NCBI GenBank assembly: GCA_944363045.1
Contig: CALVTT010000012.1
Span: 1-36,868 of the forward strand
Direction: 5' to 3'
Origin: an uncultured Clostridia bacterium
GTDB taxonomy: Bacteria; Bacillota; Clostridia; Christensenellales; Borkfalkiaceae
DNA: 36,868 nt
Part shown: positions 24,737 through 33,272 of the stretch, in pieces
How positions within the stretch are numbered: the stretch's first letter is position 1
How the letters are laid out: each line of letters starts with the position of its first letter
Position numbers and translations under genes: made by a program
The notes under the pieces: generated by a model
Database searches by the model: none
What the model saw: the letters and a program-made list of their open reading frames with translations, nothing else
What the model was told of the DNA's origin: nothing

Positions 24737-24776
24737 TCGTTAGCTCCTTATCTGTCCTGCATTTATCCCGCGGGAT

Positions 24777-26180
24777 CTAAGATGAGATGGTAAAGCGTGT
24801 GAAGTCGAACTTTCCCCTGCCCTTGAACTTGAAAAAGAGCGGTTTTTTGCCCTCCGTGGCGGCAAGAGGACAAGAGACGTCCGTCCACTCGGCGCTGTTA
24901 AGGGCGAGATCGAGCTTTGCGAGCACGCTCCCCTTCTTCTCCCCGTCGAGGACAAGGAGCGTGCCGCGGGCGGTACCGCGCACTCTGACTAAGAGGCGGC
25001 GTTCGCTGCCGTCAAAGAGGAAGTACTTGAAGCCGACGACGGTGCCGTCTTCGATGCCGCGGATATACTGATCGGGCCCGCACTCGCGGTCCCCGCCGTC
25101 CTGCGTCAGGCAAACCCCGCGGAAGGGAACGCGCATCCCCAATACCTTTTTGCTCATCAAATTGCAGGCGATGTAGGCGGGGTACTCCCCCTTAGCGGGC
25201 AGCGGTCCGCCGTTGAGGCCTGAGGAGGTGCACTCCACCTGCTTGATCGTCCCGTCCTTCTCGATCTTGATCTCCTCGGCAACGCCCTGGCGGGAGAACA
25301 TGGTGTTGTTGGTCATGCGGTGGTCGAAGATATAGAACTTGCCGTTCACTTCGGCGATGCCGCCGTGGTTGTTGCCGATGGGATAGGCCGATGAGAGGAA
25401 CTTGTTCCCGTTGAGCCCGATATCCGAGGTGGAATGGATGCGCCCGCGGTAGCGGAAATTGCCGTCGGGGCGGTCGCTCGTGCAGTAGACGAGCCCCGAC
25501 ATATTCGAGCAGGGATAGACGAGATAGTAAAGGGAGCCGATCTTGCGGATGGAAGCGCCCTCGAAGAAGCCGTTGCGGAAAAAGGCGAACTTTTTGCGGG
25601 GGAGAAGGAGCTTGGGCTCCCCCTTTGCCGTGAGCATATCGCTTTCGAGCTCGCGCACGAAGACGCCGACGCAGCGGTGCCCCGCCGCCCGCGCCGCAAA
25701 GCCGTAGCCCGAATAGAGGTAGTATCTGCCGTTGTCGTTGAGGATAGCGGGATCGAACTCGTACCAATCGTCGGGGTGCGTGCCGTAGACGCGGCCCTTT
25801 GGCGTCTTGATATCGCCGTAGTACTCGTACTTCCCGGCGGGCGTATCGGAGACTGCCACCGACAATACCGAACTGTCCTTGACGGAGTAATAAAGATAGT
25901 ACCTGCCGTCGGCGCCCTCGGTGACGTCGGGCGCAAAGAGAGGCTTTTGCCCCTTAGAGCGGGGATCCTGCTCCTTGCGGTAGATGACGCCCTCATAGCG
26001 CCAATCGGAGAGATCGGACGTGGGCGCCGACCAGACAACATAGTCGTTGAGGCAGAAATCTACGCCGCCGAACATATCGTGGCTGCCGAAGATATACAGC
26101 CTGTCGCCGAAGACGTGCGGCTCGCCGTCGGGGATGTACTCATAGGAAGGAAGATACGGGTTGAATGCGAACTTTTTCAT
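24777..26180 (-). CDS. Glycoside hydrolase family 43 protein
   Basis: 467 aa, no signal peptide. The five-bladed beta-propeller of GH43 is visible: DGEPHVFGDRLYIFGSHD (candidate base Asp18), FAPDVTEGADGRYYLYY, FDPAILNDNGRYYLYSGYG (pKa-modulating Asp candidate), FFEGASIRKIGSLYYLVY (acid Glu candidate) and NNHGGIAEVNGKFYIFDHR. Residues ~330-467 are a beta-rich, probably CBM6-like domain. Members remove arabinofuranosyl, xylosyl or galactosyl units; specificity is not clear, intracellular action on imported oligosaccharides is likely. The start has no good Shine-Dalgarno. Control by the divergent AraC protein through the shared operator is inferred. Confidence 0.85.
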   Translation of the reverse strand: MKKFAFNPYLPSYEYIPDGEPHVFGDRLYIFGSHDMFGGVDFCLNDYVVWSAPTSDLSDWRYEGVIYRKEQDPRSKGQKPLFAPDVTEGADGRYYLYYSVKDSSVLSVAVSDTPAGKYEYYGDIKTPKGRVYGTHPDDWYEFDPAILNDNGRYYLYSGYGFAARAAGHRCVGVFVRELESDMLTAKGEPKLLLPRKKFAFFRNGFFEGASIRKIGSLYYLVYPCSNMSGLVYCTSDRPDGNFRYRGRIHSTSDIGLNGNKFLSSAYPIGNNHGGIAEVNGKFYIFDHRMTNNTMFSRQGVAEEIKIEKDGTIKQVECTSSGLNGGPLPAKGEYPAYIACNLMSKKVLGMRVPFRGVCLTQDGGDRECGPDQYIRGIEDGTVVGFKYFLFDGSERRLLVRVRGTARGTLLVLDGEKKGSVLAKLDLALNSAEWTDVSCPLAATEGKKPLFFKFKGRGKFDFTRFTISS

Positions 26181-26421
26181 AGGCGTTTTAGGGGGCGCTT
26201 TGTAGGCTTTTTCGGCCGTGCGCCCGCCGTCCTTAAATTATTTTCTGAGGCTGTCGAGGCCGTACTCTTGGATGAGCTCTTCAATGGCGGGTGCATACGG
26301 ATACTGTAAGGGAATAATAGAAACCCGACCAAAAGCGCGTGTTTTGCCCCGATACTGCGTTAATGCCTTTCATTTTTTAATGTGTTCCTCGAAATTGTTG
26401 GCTTTTGCCAATATTTGTCAT
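26181..26421. other. Long GH43 leader with a possible decayed coding remnant
   Basis: The leader between the predicted GH43 promoter and its ATG is ~235 nt. On the minus strand an open stretch without a start codon (26238-26369) ends in the protein-like segment PYAPAIEELIQEYGLDSLRK, followed by a stop. It may be the tail of a deleted gene. No hairpin with a U-tract was noticed. Confidence 0.3.
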
Positions 26422-26451
26422 ATTATACCACGAAGTTTATGCCAAAGTCTT
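26422..26451 (-). promoter_or_regulatory. Activator-dependent promoter of GH43
   Basis: On the minus strand TATAAT (26422-26427) lacks a good -35; AAGACT of the shared operator falls 18 bp upstream. The same arrangement precedes GH78, which suggests activation by the AraC protein. Confidence 0.5.
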
Positions 26452-26484
26452 GCATTTTTGTTGCATTTCGGTTATAATTGTTGC
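26446..26484. promoter_or_regulatory. Predicted AraC-type operator, copy 1 (also contains the araC promoter)
   Basis: A 39-bp stretch beginning AGTCTTGCATT and ending GTTATAATTGTT (plus-strand sense) is repeated upstream of GH78 at 30355-30393 with 31 of 39 positions identical. Read on the plus strand it contains TTGCAT (26450-26455) and TATAAT (26473-26478) 17 bp apart, a promoter for the AraC gene that starts at 26506. Read on the minus strand its end lies at the -35 of GH43. Confidence 0.65.
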
Positions 26485-26505
26485 AAAATTGAGGGGGTGG
26501 ACTTC

Positions 26506-27708
26506 ATGAAAAACATCGACTACGAATACCTTTGTACCGTCATCGGCAACTTGGCGAGCGTGCCCATCCGCGTCTTTCGCGGCAAGGAGCAGAGCTTTTA
26601 TCACTCCGTCATATCTCTCCCCAAAGACCCCATGACGCCCTATAAAGAGGAGATCCTTGCCATTACCTCGCACATCGGCTACTATGTGACGCCCGATTTC
26701 TTTTACTACGGCATCGTCAAGAGCGAGGAGCTCACCATCGTCATCGGCCCTTCCATGCAGATCAAGTGCGACGAGCGGACGCTCAGGGAGCTCGCCTTCC
26801 GCTGCGACGTCGAAAAGGAGGATATGAATGACTTCCTTGCGGGCATGAAGGTGCTGCTGCCGCTGCCCCTCGACAGCATATTGCAGATGCTCTGCGCCAT
26901 GAACTATGTGATGAACGGCGAAAAGCTGGGGCTCGAGGACCTGCGCATCTACGCGGCGGAGCAGGAGGCGCTCAAAGAAAAGACGGAGGAAGTGCGCGCC
27001 GAAATGCAGTTCAGCGAGGAGGAGGAAGATCCCTCCCTCCTGCACAACACCCTGGCGACCGAGCAGACCATTCTGAACTTTGTGCGGCGGGGAGACACCG
27101 CCGCCCTGAAGGAGTGGATCAAGCAGATCCCCGCCCTGCGCGGCGGCGTGCTCGCCAAGGACGCCCTCCGGCAGTATAAGAATACCTTCATCGTCACGGC
27201 GACGCTCGTCTCGCGCTCGGCGATAAGGGGCGGCATGGAGGTGGACGAGGCGCTCTCTTTGAGCGACGGCTATATCCAGACCTGCGAACTTTACTCGAAC
27301 ATCGAGGGCATCACCAACCTCCAATACCGCATGGTCTTTGACTACACCGAGCGCGTCGAGAAGCTGCGCCTCGGCAAGGCGCCCTCCAAATTCGTCCTCG
27401 ACGTCACCAACTATGTGCGGCGGCATATCTCCGAACCAATCACCACCGAGGAGATCGCGAGCGCGCTCTTTTTGAGCCGCCCCCGCCTCTCCGTCAAATT
27501 TCGGGAGGAGACGGGCGAGACGCTCACCGACTTTATCTTGAAGGAAAAGACGGAAGAAGCCAAGAGGCTGCTTCGCTATACCGAAAAGCCCGCCGTCGCC
27601 ATCTCCAACTTTTTGGGATTTTCCTCGCAGAGCCACTTTTCGCGCGTGTTCAAAAAGTACGCGGGCTGTCTGCCCCACGAGTACCGCAAGCGCTATGACA
27701 GGCCATAA
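26506..27708 (+). CDS. AraC-family regulator of the GH43/GH78 locus
   Basis: 400 aa from the ATG at 26506, which follows GAGGGGGTGG; the frame open upstream contains the promoter and is not used. The N-terminal ~290 residues are an uncharacterised sensor/helical domain with an acidic stretch (MQFSEEEEDPS). The C-terminal ~100 residues carry two HTH motifs (TTEEIASALFLSRPRLSVKF and AVAISNFLGFSSQSHFSRVF) and end with LPHEYRKRY, the AraC signature. It is divergent from GH43 and convergent with GH78; the operator copies upstream of all three genes support a local regulon. Ligand unknown, presumably a rhamnose- or arabinose-containing saccharide. Confidence 0.87.
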   Translation: MKNIDYEYLCTVIGNLASVPIRVFRGKEQSFYHSVISLPKDPMTPYKEEILAITSHIGYYVTPDFFYYGIVKSEELTIVIGPSMQIKCDERTLRELAFRCDVEKEDMNDFLAGMKVLLPLPLDSILQMLCAMNYVMNGEKLGLEDLRIYAAEQEALKEKTEEVRAEMQFSEEEEDPSLLHNTLATEQTILNFVRRGDTAALKEWIKQIPALRGGVLAKDALRQYKNTFIVTATLVSRSAIRGGMEVDEALSLSDGYIQTCELYSNIEGITNLQYRMVFDYTERVEKLRLGKAPSKFVLDVTNYVRRHISEPITTEEIASALFLSRPRLSVKFREETGETLTDFILKEKTEEAKRLLRYTEKPAVAISNFLGFSSQSHFSRVFKKYAGCLPHEYRKRYDRP

Positions 27709-27711
27709 CTT

Positions 27712-27745
27712 TTAAGAGCGCTCCGCTTGTGCGGGGCGCTCTTAA
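27712..27745. terminator. Bidirectional terminator between araC and GH78
   Basis: TTAAGAGCGCTCCGC and GCGGGGCGCTCTTAA form a 15-bp stem with one G-U pair and a TTGT loop, flanked by A/T tracts on both sides, between convergent genes. Confidence 0.88.
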
Positions 27746-27778
27746 TAAAATAAGGGGATGGATAGAAATAGTGGATGA

Positions 27779-30307
27779 TCAGAAGGTATATTCCCCCGCC
27801 GAAAGGGTTTCCTTTCTGCCGTCGGGAAGGATGAGCTCCGCCGTCGTATTGGCGGGTACGGAGACAGCGTACTTCCAGCCCTTTTCCGTCTTCTGCCAGC
27901 CGCAGGAGACGGGCCCGAAGGCACTCAAATATTTGGTCTCGGCATGGGTGAAGGTGCCGCCCGGCTGCGGGGCGATCGTGAACTTGTTTTCGCCTGCCAC
28001 TTTGATGCCGCACATCTCGGAGAACAGCCACTCGCACAGCGCGCCCTTCGAATAGTGGTCGCGGGAGTCGATGCCTTCCCAGCCCTCCCAGATAGTATTG
28101 GCGCCCGCCTTGACCATATACAGCCAGCCAGGCATCTCTTCGCTCTCCAAAAGACGATAGGCGTACTCGATGTTCATCTCGGCGAGCACATAGAGGATGA
28201 AGGGCGTGGACAAGAAGCCCGTGTTGAGGCGCCAGCGGTAATTATCGAGCGCCTTTATAAGGCGTTCTTTTGCATACTTTTCCTGCTCCTTATCAAGAAG
28301 GCGCAGATAGAGCGGGCGCACGAGCTTTGCCTGGCGGTCGGTATCGAGGGAGAACTTTTTGCCCTTGACGAGCTCGCGGTAGCCGAGGCGCGCCTTTTCG
28401 GCATAGTCCTTGTAGCGCTTTTCATCTTCGCTCTTGCCGAGCACGGAGGAAATTTCCGCCATGCGCTCCAAAAGATAGACGATGTACGCCGTCGATTCCT
28501 CGGGATGAGGGCTGACGAAGTCGGAAATGGCGAAGGCGTGCACATCGGCGGGCTCCGACCACTCGCCGTACGACTGACCGTAGTTGCAGATATACCTGCG
28601 GTACTTGCCCCTGACGCCCGTGGGCAGGGAAGTCATGTAGTGCTTGCCGAGCGTCTTTATTTTGAACTCGGCATAGCGGCGCATCGCCTCGTAGTTATCG
28701 GTAAGGATGCGCTTGTCGCCGTACATTTTGTAGAGCGTATAGGGAATGAAGACGCCTGCGTCCGACCAGCCCGCCGAGCCGTCCATGGCGTTCATGTAGG
28801 AGTCGACGCCGCCCGGAGGCGTGATCTGGCGGTAGCAGCCGTTCTTCTTTTGGCCGTCGTTCATGTCGCCGATGTACTTGCGCGCCATGGCGTCGTAGTC
28901 GAAGAAGTAGCTTGCAGTCTTTACGAAGATCTGCGCATCCCCCGTCCAGCCGTGGCGCTCGCGCGTGGGGCAGTCGGTGGGAACGTCGGCATGGTTGTTC
29001 TTCGCCGACCAGCGGGTGTTCTCCACAAACTTGTTGAGAAGGGCGTTGGAACTATCGAAATAGACGATGTCCTCCATGTCCGAATAGACGGCGATGGCGG
29101 TGAAGTCCTCCGCTTTCCAAGAGGCGTCGCCCTCCACGAGGACGTATTGGAAGCCGAAGATCGCAAACTTGGTCTTATAGGTGTTGATGCCCTCTTTACA
29201 GGTGTACTCGATCTGCTGCAGCGGGCTCTTGCGCTCCTTCCTCACGCATTGGAAATTCTTCTGCGTGAATTCGCCCTTTTCGTCGAACATCTCGCCGAAG
29301 CGCAGCTTGAGCTTCTGCCCCGCCCGAGCCTTGACGGAAAATTCGATGTAGCCCGCGATGTTCTGCCCGAAGTCGAGCACCTTCTTGCCCGCGGGCGTCG
29401 TGATGACCTTGACGCAGGAGAGGCGCTCGTGCTCGCTGAGGGGCACGTTGTCGGAGGCAGAAGGCACGACCTTGCAGCTTGTGACCTTCACCCTGCCGCC
29501 GTAAGTGGGCTTTTTGCGGGCGTCGTACACTTCGCCGTCCTTGTTGTCGGCAAAGGAGATGGGTCCGTCGTTGGACCACGACCAGCTCTCGTCCGAGACG
29601 ATGCGCGTTGTTTTGCCGCTCTCGTCGAAGATCTCGAGCTGCAATAAGAGTTTGGTCTCGGTGCCGTACTGGTTCAAGAGCCCGAAGGCGCCGCAGCCGC
29701 CGCGGTACCAACCGTCGGCAAGCTCACAGGTGAGGGTGTTGGCGCCCTTTTTGAGGAGCTCGGTGACGTCATACGCCTGATATTGGATGCGCGTGCGATA
29801 GTCGGTGTGACCGGGGGCGAGGCAAAAATCTCCTGCCTTTTGCCCATTGATCTTTACCTCGTAGATGCCGCAGGCGGTGACATAGAGGCGGGCTTTTTTG
29901 ACGGCATCGACGGCGAACACCTTCTTGAAACAGTCGACGGGATAGCGCTGCTTCTTATCGACCTTGTAGTTGCCCGTGATCCATTTCGCCTGCCAATCGG
30001 AGGGGGCGAGAAGGCCCATCTCGAAGGAAGCTGCTTGGGACCACTCCCCTTCTTTGCCCTCCTCATCCCACAGCTTCACCTTCCAAGTGACGCGCTGACG
30101 GGAGGCGAGGGCATACGGGTACTCCGCGTGCATGGAGGAGCTTGCCGCCTTGCCGCTGTCCCATACCGTCTTGCCGTCGCTCTCCGCCCGGATGCGGTAG
30201 GAGGTCTGCGTTTTGCCGCCCTCGCAGTTCCAGAAAAGGCGGGGCTTTTGCATATCGATGCCGATGGGATCGAACAAAAATTCTGTTTTAAGTCTTACTG
30301 CTTTCAT
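27779..30307 (-). CDS. Alpha-L-rhamnosidase, GH78
   Basis: 842 aa from the ATG at 30307, seven bases after AGAGGAG. Domains in order: N-terminal Ig-like domain (~1-115), beta-sandwich CBM67-like region with GHTDYRTRIQYQAYD (~130-300), then the (alpha/alpha)6 barrel. The GH78 catalytic segment DCPTRERHGWTGDA (445-458) holds general acid Glu450; IWEGWEGID near residue 745 holds the general-base Glu candidate; a beta-sandwich closes the protein. No signal peptide, so it would act on imported rhamnosides (glycoside or pectin fragments). It is controlled from the TATAAT at 30332-30337 next to operator copy 2. Confidence 0.94.
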   Translation of the reverse strand: MKAVRLKTEFLFDPIGIDMQKPRLFWNCEGGKTQTSYRIRAESDGKTVWDSGKAASSSMHAEYPYALASRQRVTWKVKLWDEEGKEGEWSQAASFEMGLLAPSDWQAKWITGNYKVDKKQRYPVDCFKKVFAVDAVKKARLYVTACGIYEVKINGQKAGDFCLAPGHTDYRTRIQYQAYDVTELLKKGANTLTCELADGWYRGGCGAFGLLNQYGTETKLLLQLEIFDESGKTTRIVSDESWSWSNDGPISFADNKDGEVYDARKKPTYGGRVKVTSCKVVPSASDNVPLSEHERLSCVKVITTPAGKKVLDFGQNIAGYIEFSVKARAGQKLKLRFGEMFDEKGEFTQKNFQCVRKERKSPLQQIEYTCKEGINTYKTKFAIFGFQYVLVEGDASWKAEDFTAIAVYSDMEDIVYFDSSNALLNKFVENTRWSAKNNHADVPTDCPTRERHGWTGDAQIFVKTASYFFDYDAMARKYIGDMNDGQKKNGCYRQITPPGGVDSYMNAMDGSAGWSDAGVFIPYTLYKMYGDKRILTDNYEAMRRYAEFKIKTLGKHYMTSLPTGVRGKYRRYICNYGQSYGEWSEPADVHAFAISDFVSPHPEESTAYIVYLLERMAEISSVLGKSEDEKRYKDYAEKARLGYRELVKGKKFSLDTDRQAKLVRPLYLRLLDKEQEKYAKERLIKALDNYRWRLNTGFLSTPFILYVLAEMNIEYAYRLLESEEMPGWLYMVKAGANTIWEGWEGIDSRDHYSKGALCEWLFSEMCGIKVAGENKFTIAPQPGGTFTHAETKYLSAFGPVSCGWQKTEKGWKYAVSVPANTTAELILPDGRKETLSAGEYTF

Positions 30308-30331
30308 AATTTCTCCTCTTGCTTTTACTAT

Positions 30332-30360
30332 ATTATACAGGAAATGAGCGGGCAAGTCTT
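30332..30360 (-). promoter_or_regulatory. Activator-dependent promoter of GH78
   Basis: On the minus strand TATAAT lies ~25 bp before the ATG's ribosome-binding region; AAGACT, the edge of the shared operator, is 17 bp upstream in place of a consensus -35. Confidence 0.55.
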
Positions 30361-30393
30361 GCATTCTCGTTTTATATCCGTTATAATTGTTTT
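30355..30393. promoter_or_regulatory. Predicted AraC-type operator, copy 2
   Basis: Second copy of the 39-bp sequence described at 26446-26484. It also contains TTGCAT and TATAAT 17 bp apart on the plus strand (30359-30387), but no gene follows in that direction, which suggests the similarity is for protein binding rather than a second promoter. Confidence 0.65.
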
Positions 30394-30644
30394 ATTTTTC
30401 AGCACGCATGATCTTGCCGACGAGGGAAGAAGAACGAAAAGCCCCCGGGGGGACCGGGGGCGGCTGTAAAAATGAACGTCGGGGTGAGGGGAACTCACTC
30501 CGACGTTTGGCTTTGCATCATTTTTTATTAGATTGGAAAGATACGGTCGTTATTTTTCTTGCTTTTTTGTTCGCCCTAAATTTTCGCGCGCGGTGGCTGT
30601 TGGTAAAAATGGACTGTAAATACCAAAGCCATTCATCTCGCGTC
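30394..30644. other. Non-coding stretch at the island border with two GC-rich hairpins
   Basis: No gene is seen. Two hairpins read as minus-strand terminators: 30441-30461 (GCCCCCGG/CCGGGGGC then TTTTCG) and 30475-30507 (AACGTCGGGGTGA/TCACTCCGACGTT, one mismatch, then CATTTTT). They lie 140-200 bp past the recombinase remnant. Base composition shifts to AT-rich from about 30.5 kb. Confidence 0.55.
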
Positions 30645-31013
30645 TCAACGACCAAAGTTTAAGTCAACTTTATAGTAAATTTCTATGTTTTGCGCCTTAC
30701 CAGAAACGGTTTTGCCTATAACGATTTTTTCAATCAGCTCAAAACACAGCGCCCGAGTAAGCGTAACATCAGACATATGCCTTTTTACTCTCGCTATAAA
30801 GTCATCAACATCATTTTGGACATTGGCTATCATGACCTCTTGTTTATCAATAGCATCAATTTCATCAAGTAATTGCTGCCTCTCGGAAGAATAGCGCTCG
30901 ATAAGTTTCACACACAGATCTTCCGGCATATTCCCTGCGATTTTTTCTTCAAACGCAGTTTCTATTACCACATTTAGCATCGGTAAGCAACCTTTGCACG
31001 CCTTCACGTTCAA
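30645..31013 (-). pseudogene. C-terminal remnant of a large serine recombinase (DUF4368 region)
   Basis: About 120 codons match the C-terminus of resolvase-type large serine recombinases: a coiled-coil part (FEEKIAGNMPEDLCVKLIER) and the end ELIEKIVIGKTVSGKAQNIE followed by IYYKVDL, as in DUF4368. The catalytic resolvase domain and the zinc ribbon are absent, and upstream sequence continues only in another frame (RRIYGYVKSVAAVTFEREGV). The first Met here is not a natural start. Such recombinases move integrative elements; this one is dead and marks the island edge. Confidence 0.7.
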
Positions 31014-31207
31014 ACGTCACCGCAGCCACGCTCTTCACATAGCCATAAATCCTTCTTACTCGTTTCTGTTCTTGACGCTCAGAGCCATTTCGCTTGTTAT
31101 ATGCTATATTTGCAAAAAAAACGCAAATTTCACTGTTAGCTTATTGATTTTTTGGATATAATATGGTAGAATAAGCTTGGATATAGCAAATAGGAGGAAT
31201 TATTGCT
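31014..31207. other. AT-rich upstream region of the RloA/RloB operon
   Basis: Contains the frameshifted upstream remnant of the recombinase region, then a TATAAT (31157-31162) about 45 bp before the rloA ATG with no clear -35. Confidence 0.45.
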
Positions 31208-32509
31208 ATGCTCGTAAATTTTCGATTCAAAAATTGCAGATCGTTTCATCGTGAGAATAATTTAAGCCTGGAAGCCGTAAAAGACAATGAATTACAAGAA
31301 CTCAACACGTTCCATGTTCAAAACGAAATTCTCCTCAATGACGAAAACGAGTTGCTAAAATCCGTTTTGATTTTTGGCAGCAATGCTTCGGGGAAAACGA
31401 ACGTCATCAAAGCACTTGCCTACATGAAAAATGTTTTGATCTTGTCGGCTTCTCAGTTTCCCATTGCTGCTTCCAACGAACACTTTGCGTTCATCGAAGA
31501 GGCTGCCAATGATGAAAGTCTATATGAAGTTGAGCTCATTCAAAATGAAGCTTACTACAAGTATGGCTTCACGATCTTACACGGCAAGATCACCGGAGAA
31601 TGGCTCTACCGCAGAAAAAAACGACTCACCCCCATTTTTGTGCGTAGTTCAGAAGAGATCGAAATCAATGGATTACCCAAACAAGCCACGAAGCTCATCA
31701 ATATTGCTCCACACACTCTGTTCCTGTCTGTCGGAAACAATTTCCACTTAGAGATTGCACCATATCTGTCCGATGTAATGACTTGGTTTAACAATCTCCT
31801 TATCGTCTTTGGAAATTCCGCCAACAGTTTGGATATCTACACGCTCAATAACGGTCGCTATAAAGATGCAGCTGTCAAAATATTAAAATTAGCCGATATC
31901 GGCATCACTGATTTCCGTGTCATCAAAGACAAAGTTGCAAAAATATCCGACATTAACGACGTCCTCCGTTTTAACTCCCAACTCCAAATCGATCCGACAA
32001 ACATGGGACAACTAAAAAAGGAAGACAACGACCTCTATAATATCGATATCGAAACATATTTCAATACATTTGACAATGATGGCAATGCTAAAAAGCAGAA
32101 GAGCATCCGTCTGTTTAAAAATAGAGGTTTCAATTCAGAAGGAACAGAACGCCTGCTCTTTTATTTAGGGTGGATCCTTGCAGCCCTCGACCAAGGGCGT
32201 GTGATTTTCATCGATGAAATCGACGCAAAGCTTCACTTCCTTGTCACGGATTATATCATCAAACTCTTTAACTCGATCGATAACAATCCAAAGAATGCTC
32301 AGCTTATCTGTACAGCTCACAACATCATGCTCATGGATGAAGACCTTCGTCGCGATCAAATTTGCTTTACAAGTAAAAACCGATATGGAGAAAGCTCTCT
32401 CTCCTCTCTCTCGGATTATAAAAATGTTCGTAAAACCGATTTGTTCAGCAAACGCTATCTTGCAGGTTTTTATACAAAACTTCCCGATATGTCGGCCGAC
32501 GAGGTGTAA
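31208..32509 (+). CDS. RloA/AbiL-type AAA ATPase of a two-gene defence module
   Basis: 433 aa SMC/OLD-like ATPase (AAA_15/AAA_21 type). N-terminal FRFKNCRSFHREN, Walker A GSNASGKT (57-64), ABC-like signature region NSEGTERLL (309-317), Walker B VIFIDE (332-337) followed by IDAKLH, and switch His371 in CTAHN. AGGAGG is upstream of the ATG. Two bases separate it from the RloB-type gene. RloA/RloB and lactococcal AbiL pairs are linked to phage abortive infection; activity here is inferred. AT-rich codon use differs from the GC-rich chromosomal neighbours, as for acquired DNA. Confidence 0.85.
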   Translation: MLVNFRFKNCRSFHRENNLSLEAVKDNELQELNTFHVQNEILLNDENELLKSVLIFGSNASGKTNVIKALAYMKNVLILSASQFPIAASNEHFAFIEEAANDESLYEVELIQNEAYYKYGFTILHGKITGEWLYRRKKRLTPIFVRSSEEIEINGLPKQATKLINIAPHTLFLSVGNNFHLEIAPYLSDVMTWFNNLLIVFGNSANSLDIYTLNNGRYKDAAVKILKLADIGITDFRVIKDKVAKISDINDVLRFNSQLQIDPTNMGQLKKEDNDLYNIDIETYFNTFDNDGNAKKQKSIRLFKNRGFNSEGTERLLFYLGWILAALDQGRVIFIDEIDAKLHFLVTDYIIKLFNSIDNNPKNAQLICTAHNIMLMDEDLRRDQICFTSKNRYGESSLSSLSDYKNVRKTDLFSKRYLAGFYTKLPDMSADEV

Positions 32510-32511
32510 AT

Positions 32512-33132
32512 ATGGCAAGGAGACAAAATTATCGCAACGAACGTGATAAATTCTATATCATAACAAACGGAGAAGCTACAGAAGATAATTATTTTCGTCT
32601 GCTAAAGGCATACAGAAGCATTTACGATGTTGAAATCGAATTTCAAAATCACGATCCACTCGCCCTGGTCAACTATGCACGAAAGTATACACAAGATGCC
32701 AATCAGGTATGGTGCGTGTTCGATGTTGACAACTCGCACAAAGAAAACAAGCTGATACCCGCGCTAACTCAAGCTGAAAAATTCGGGATCAAAATTGCAT
32801 ATTCAAATGTTGCATTTGAGGTATGGCTGATTTCTCATTTCCAAAAATGCGCCAGCCCATTGAACACAAAGGATCACCAAAAAATCCTCAACGAGTATCT
32901 TGCGAAAAAGGGATTTAAAGGAAGCTATGAAAAATCTGATAAAGAAATGCTTAAACGACTTTTTATCCCATTTTACACACAGGCAATCAGTAATGCAAAA
33001 ATAGTTTATCAGACCTATATCAAGGAACATACTGCGCAATATGGTCCCACGTCCCGTTACTGTATATGGGATTGGAACTCCAGCACCACTGTATTCAAAT
33101 TGGTTGAAGCATTGAATCTTCAAAAGAAATAA
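32512..33132 (+). CDS. RloB-like (AbiLii) TOPRIM-type partner protein
   Basis: 206 aa. RloB landmarks: FYIITNGEATEDNYFRLL with Glu21/Glu24 and VWCVFDVDNSHKEN with Asp71 and Asp73, fitting the acidic residues of a TOPRIM nuclease fold, then SNVAFEVWLISHF, common in this family. Probable nuclease effector controlled by the ATPase encoded 2 bp upstream. Both genes are intact, in contrast to the broken genes around them. Confidence 0.83.
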   Translation: MARRQNYRNERDKFYIITNGEATEDNYFRLLKAYRSIYDVEIEFQNHDPLALVNYARKYTQDANQVWCVFDVDNSHKENKLIPALTQAEKFGIKIAYSNVAFEVWLISHFQKCASPLNTKDHQKILNEYLAKKGFKGSYEKSDKEMLKRLFIPFYTQAISNAKIVYQTYIKEHTAQYGPTSRYCIWDWNSSTTVFKLVEALNLQKK

Positions 33133-33244
33133 ATCTTTTCGCGGCCTTATTGTCCCTATGTATGAGCCCGGGCAATACTTTTTGATTCCCTTTGTCAAGC
33201 AATCGAAAAGCGCCGCAGCATGACATTTCAAATCGCAAAGCAAA
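33133..33244. other. Short unassigned stretch after the defence pair
   Basis: No gene or known repeat recognised. Minus-strand frames continue from the IS30 remnant but lose similarity to transposases. Confidence 0.4.
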
Positions 33245-33272
33245 ACAGAGCAAGCCGATCGGCTTGCTCTGT
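33245..33272. repeat. 28-bp perfect palindrome
   Basis: ACAGAGCAAGCCGA is followed directly by its exact complement. As RNA it gives a 12-bp hairpin with a GATC loop; the minus-strand tail (TTTTGCTTTG) is T-rich. It may terminate the rloAB operon and also marks where the IS30 similarity stops. Confidence 0.8.

Noticed and set aside
26437..27678. A 413-codon minus-strand frame across the AraC gene
   Set aside because: Antisense shadow of a regulator with an intact AraC signature; the product is compositionally odd and unrecognised.
27944..29647. A 567-codon open frame on the plus strand inside GH78
   Set aside because: Antisense to a clearly real GH78 gene, with no ribosome-binding site and no family match; long antisense frames are expected in GC-rich codon use.
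30359..30387. Plus-strand promoter TTGCAT/TATAAT next to GH78
   Set aside because: No gene or obvious RNA follows on the plus strand; better explained as a copy of the AraC operator.
31208..33132. PARIS (AriA/AriB) system
   Set aside because: An ATPase plus TOPRIM-like partner is similar in plan, but the second protein looks like RloB rather than the DUF4435 AriB.
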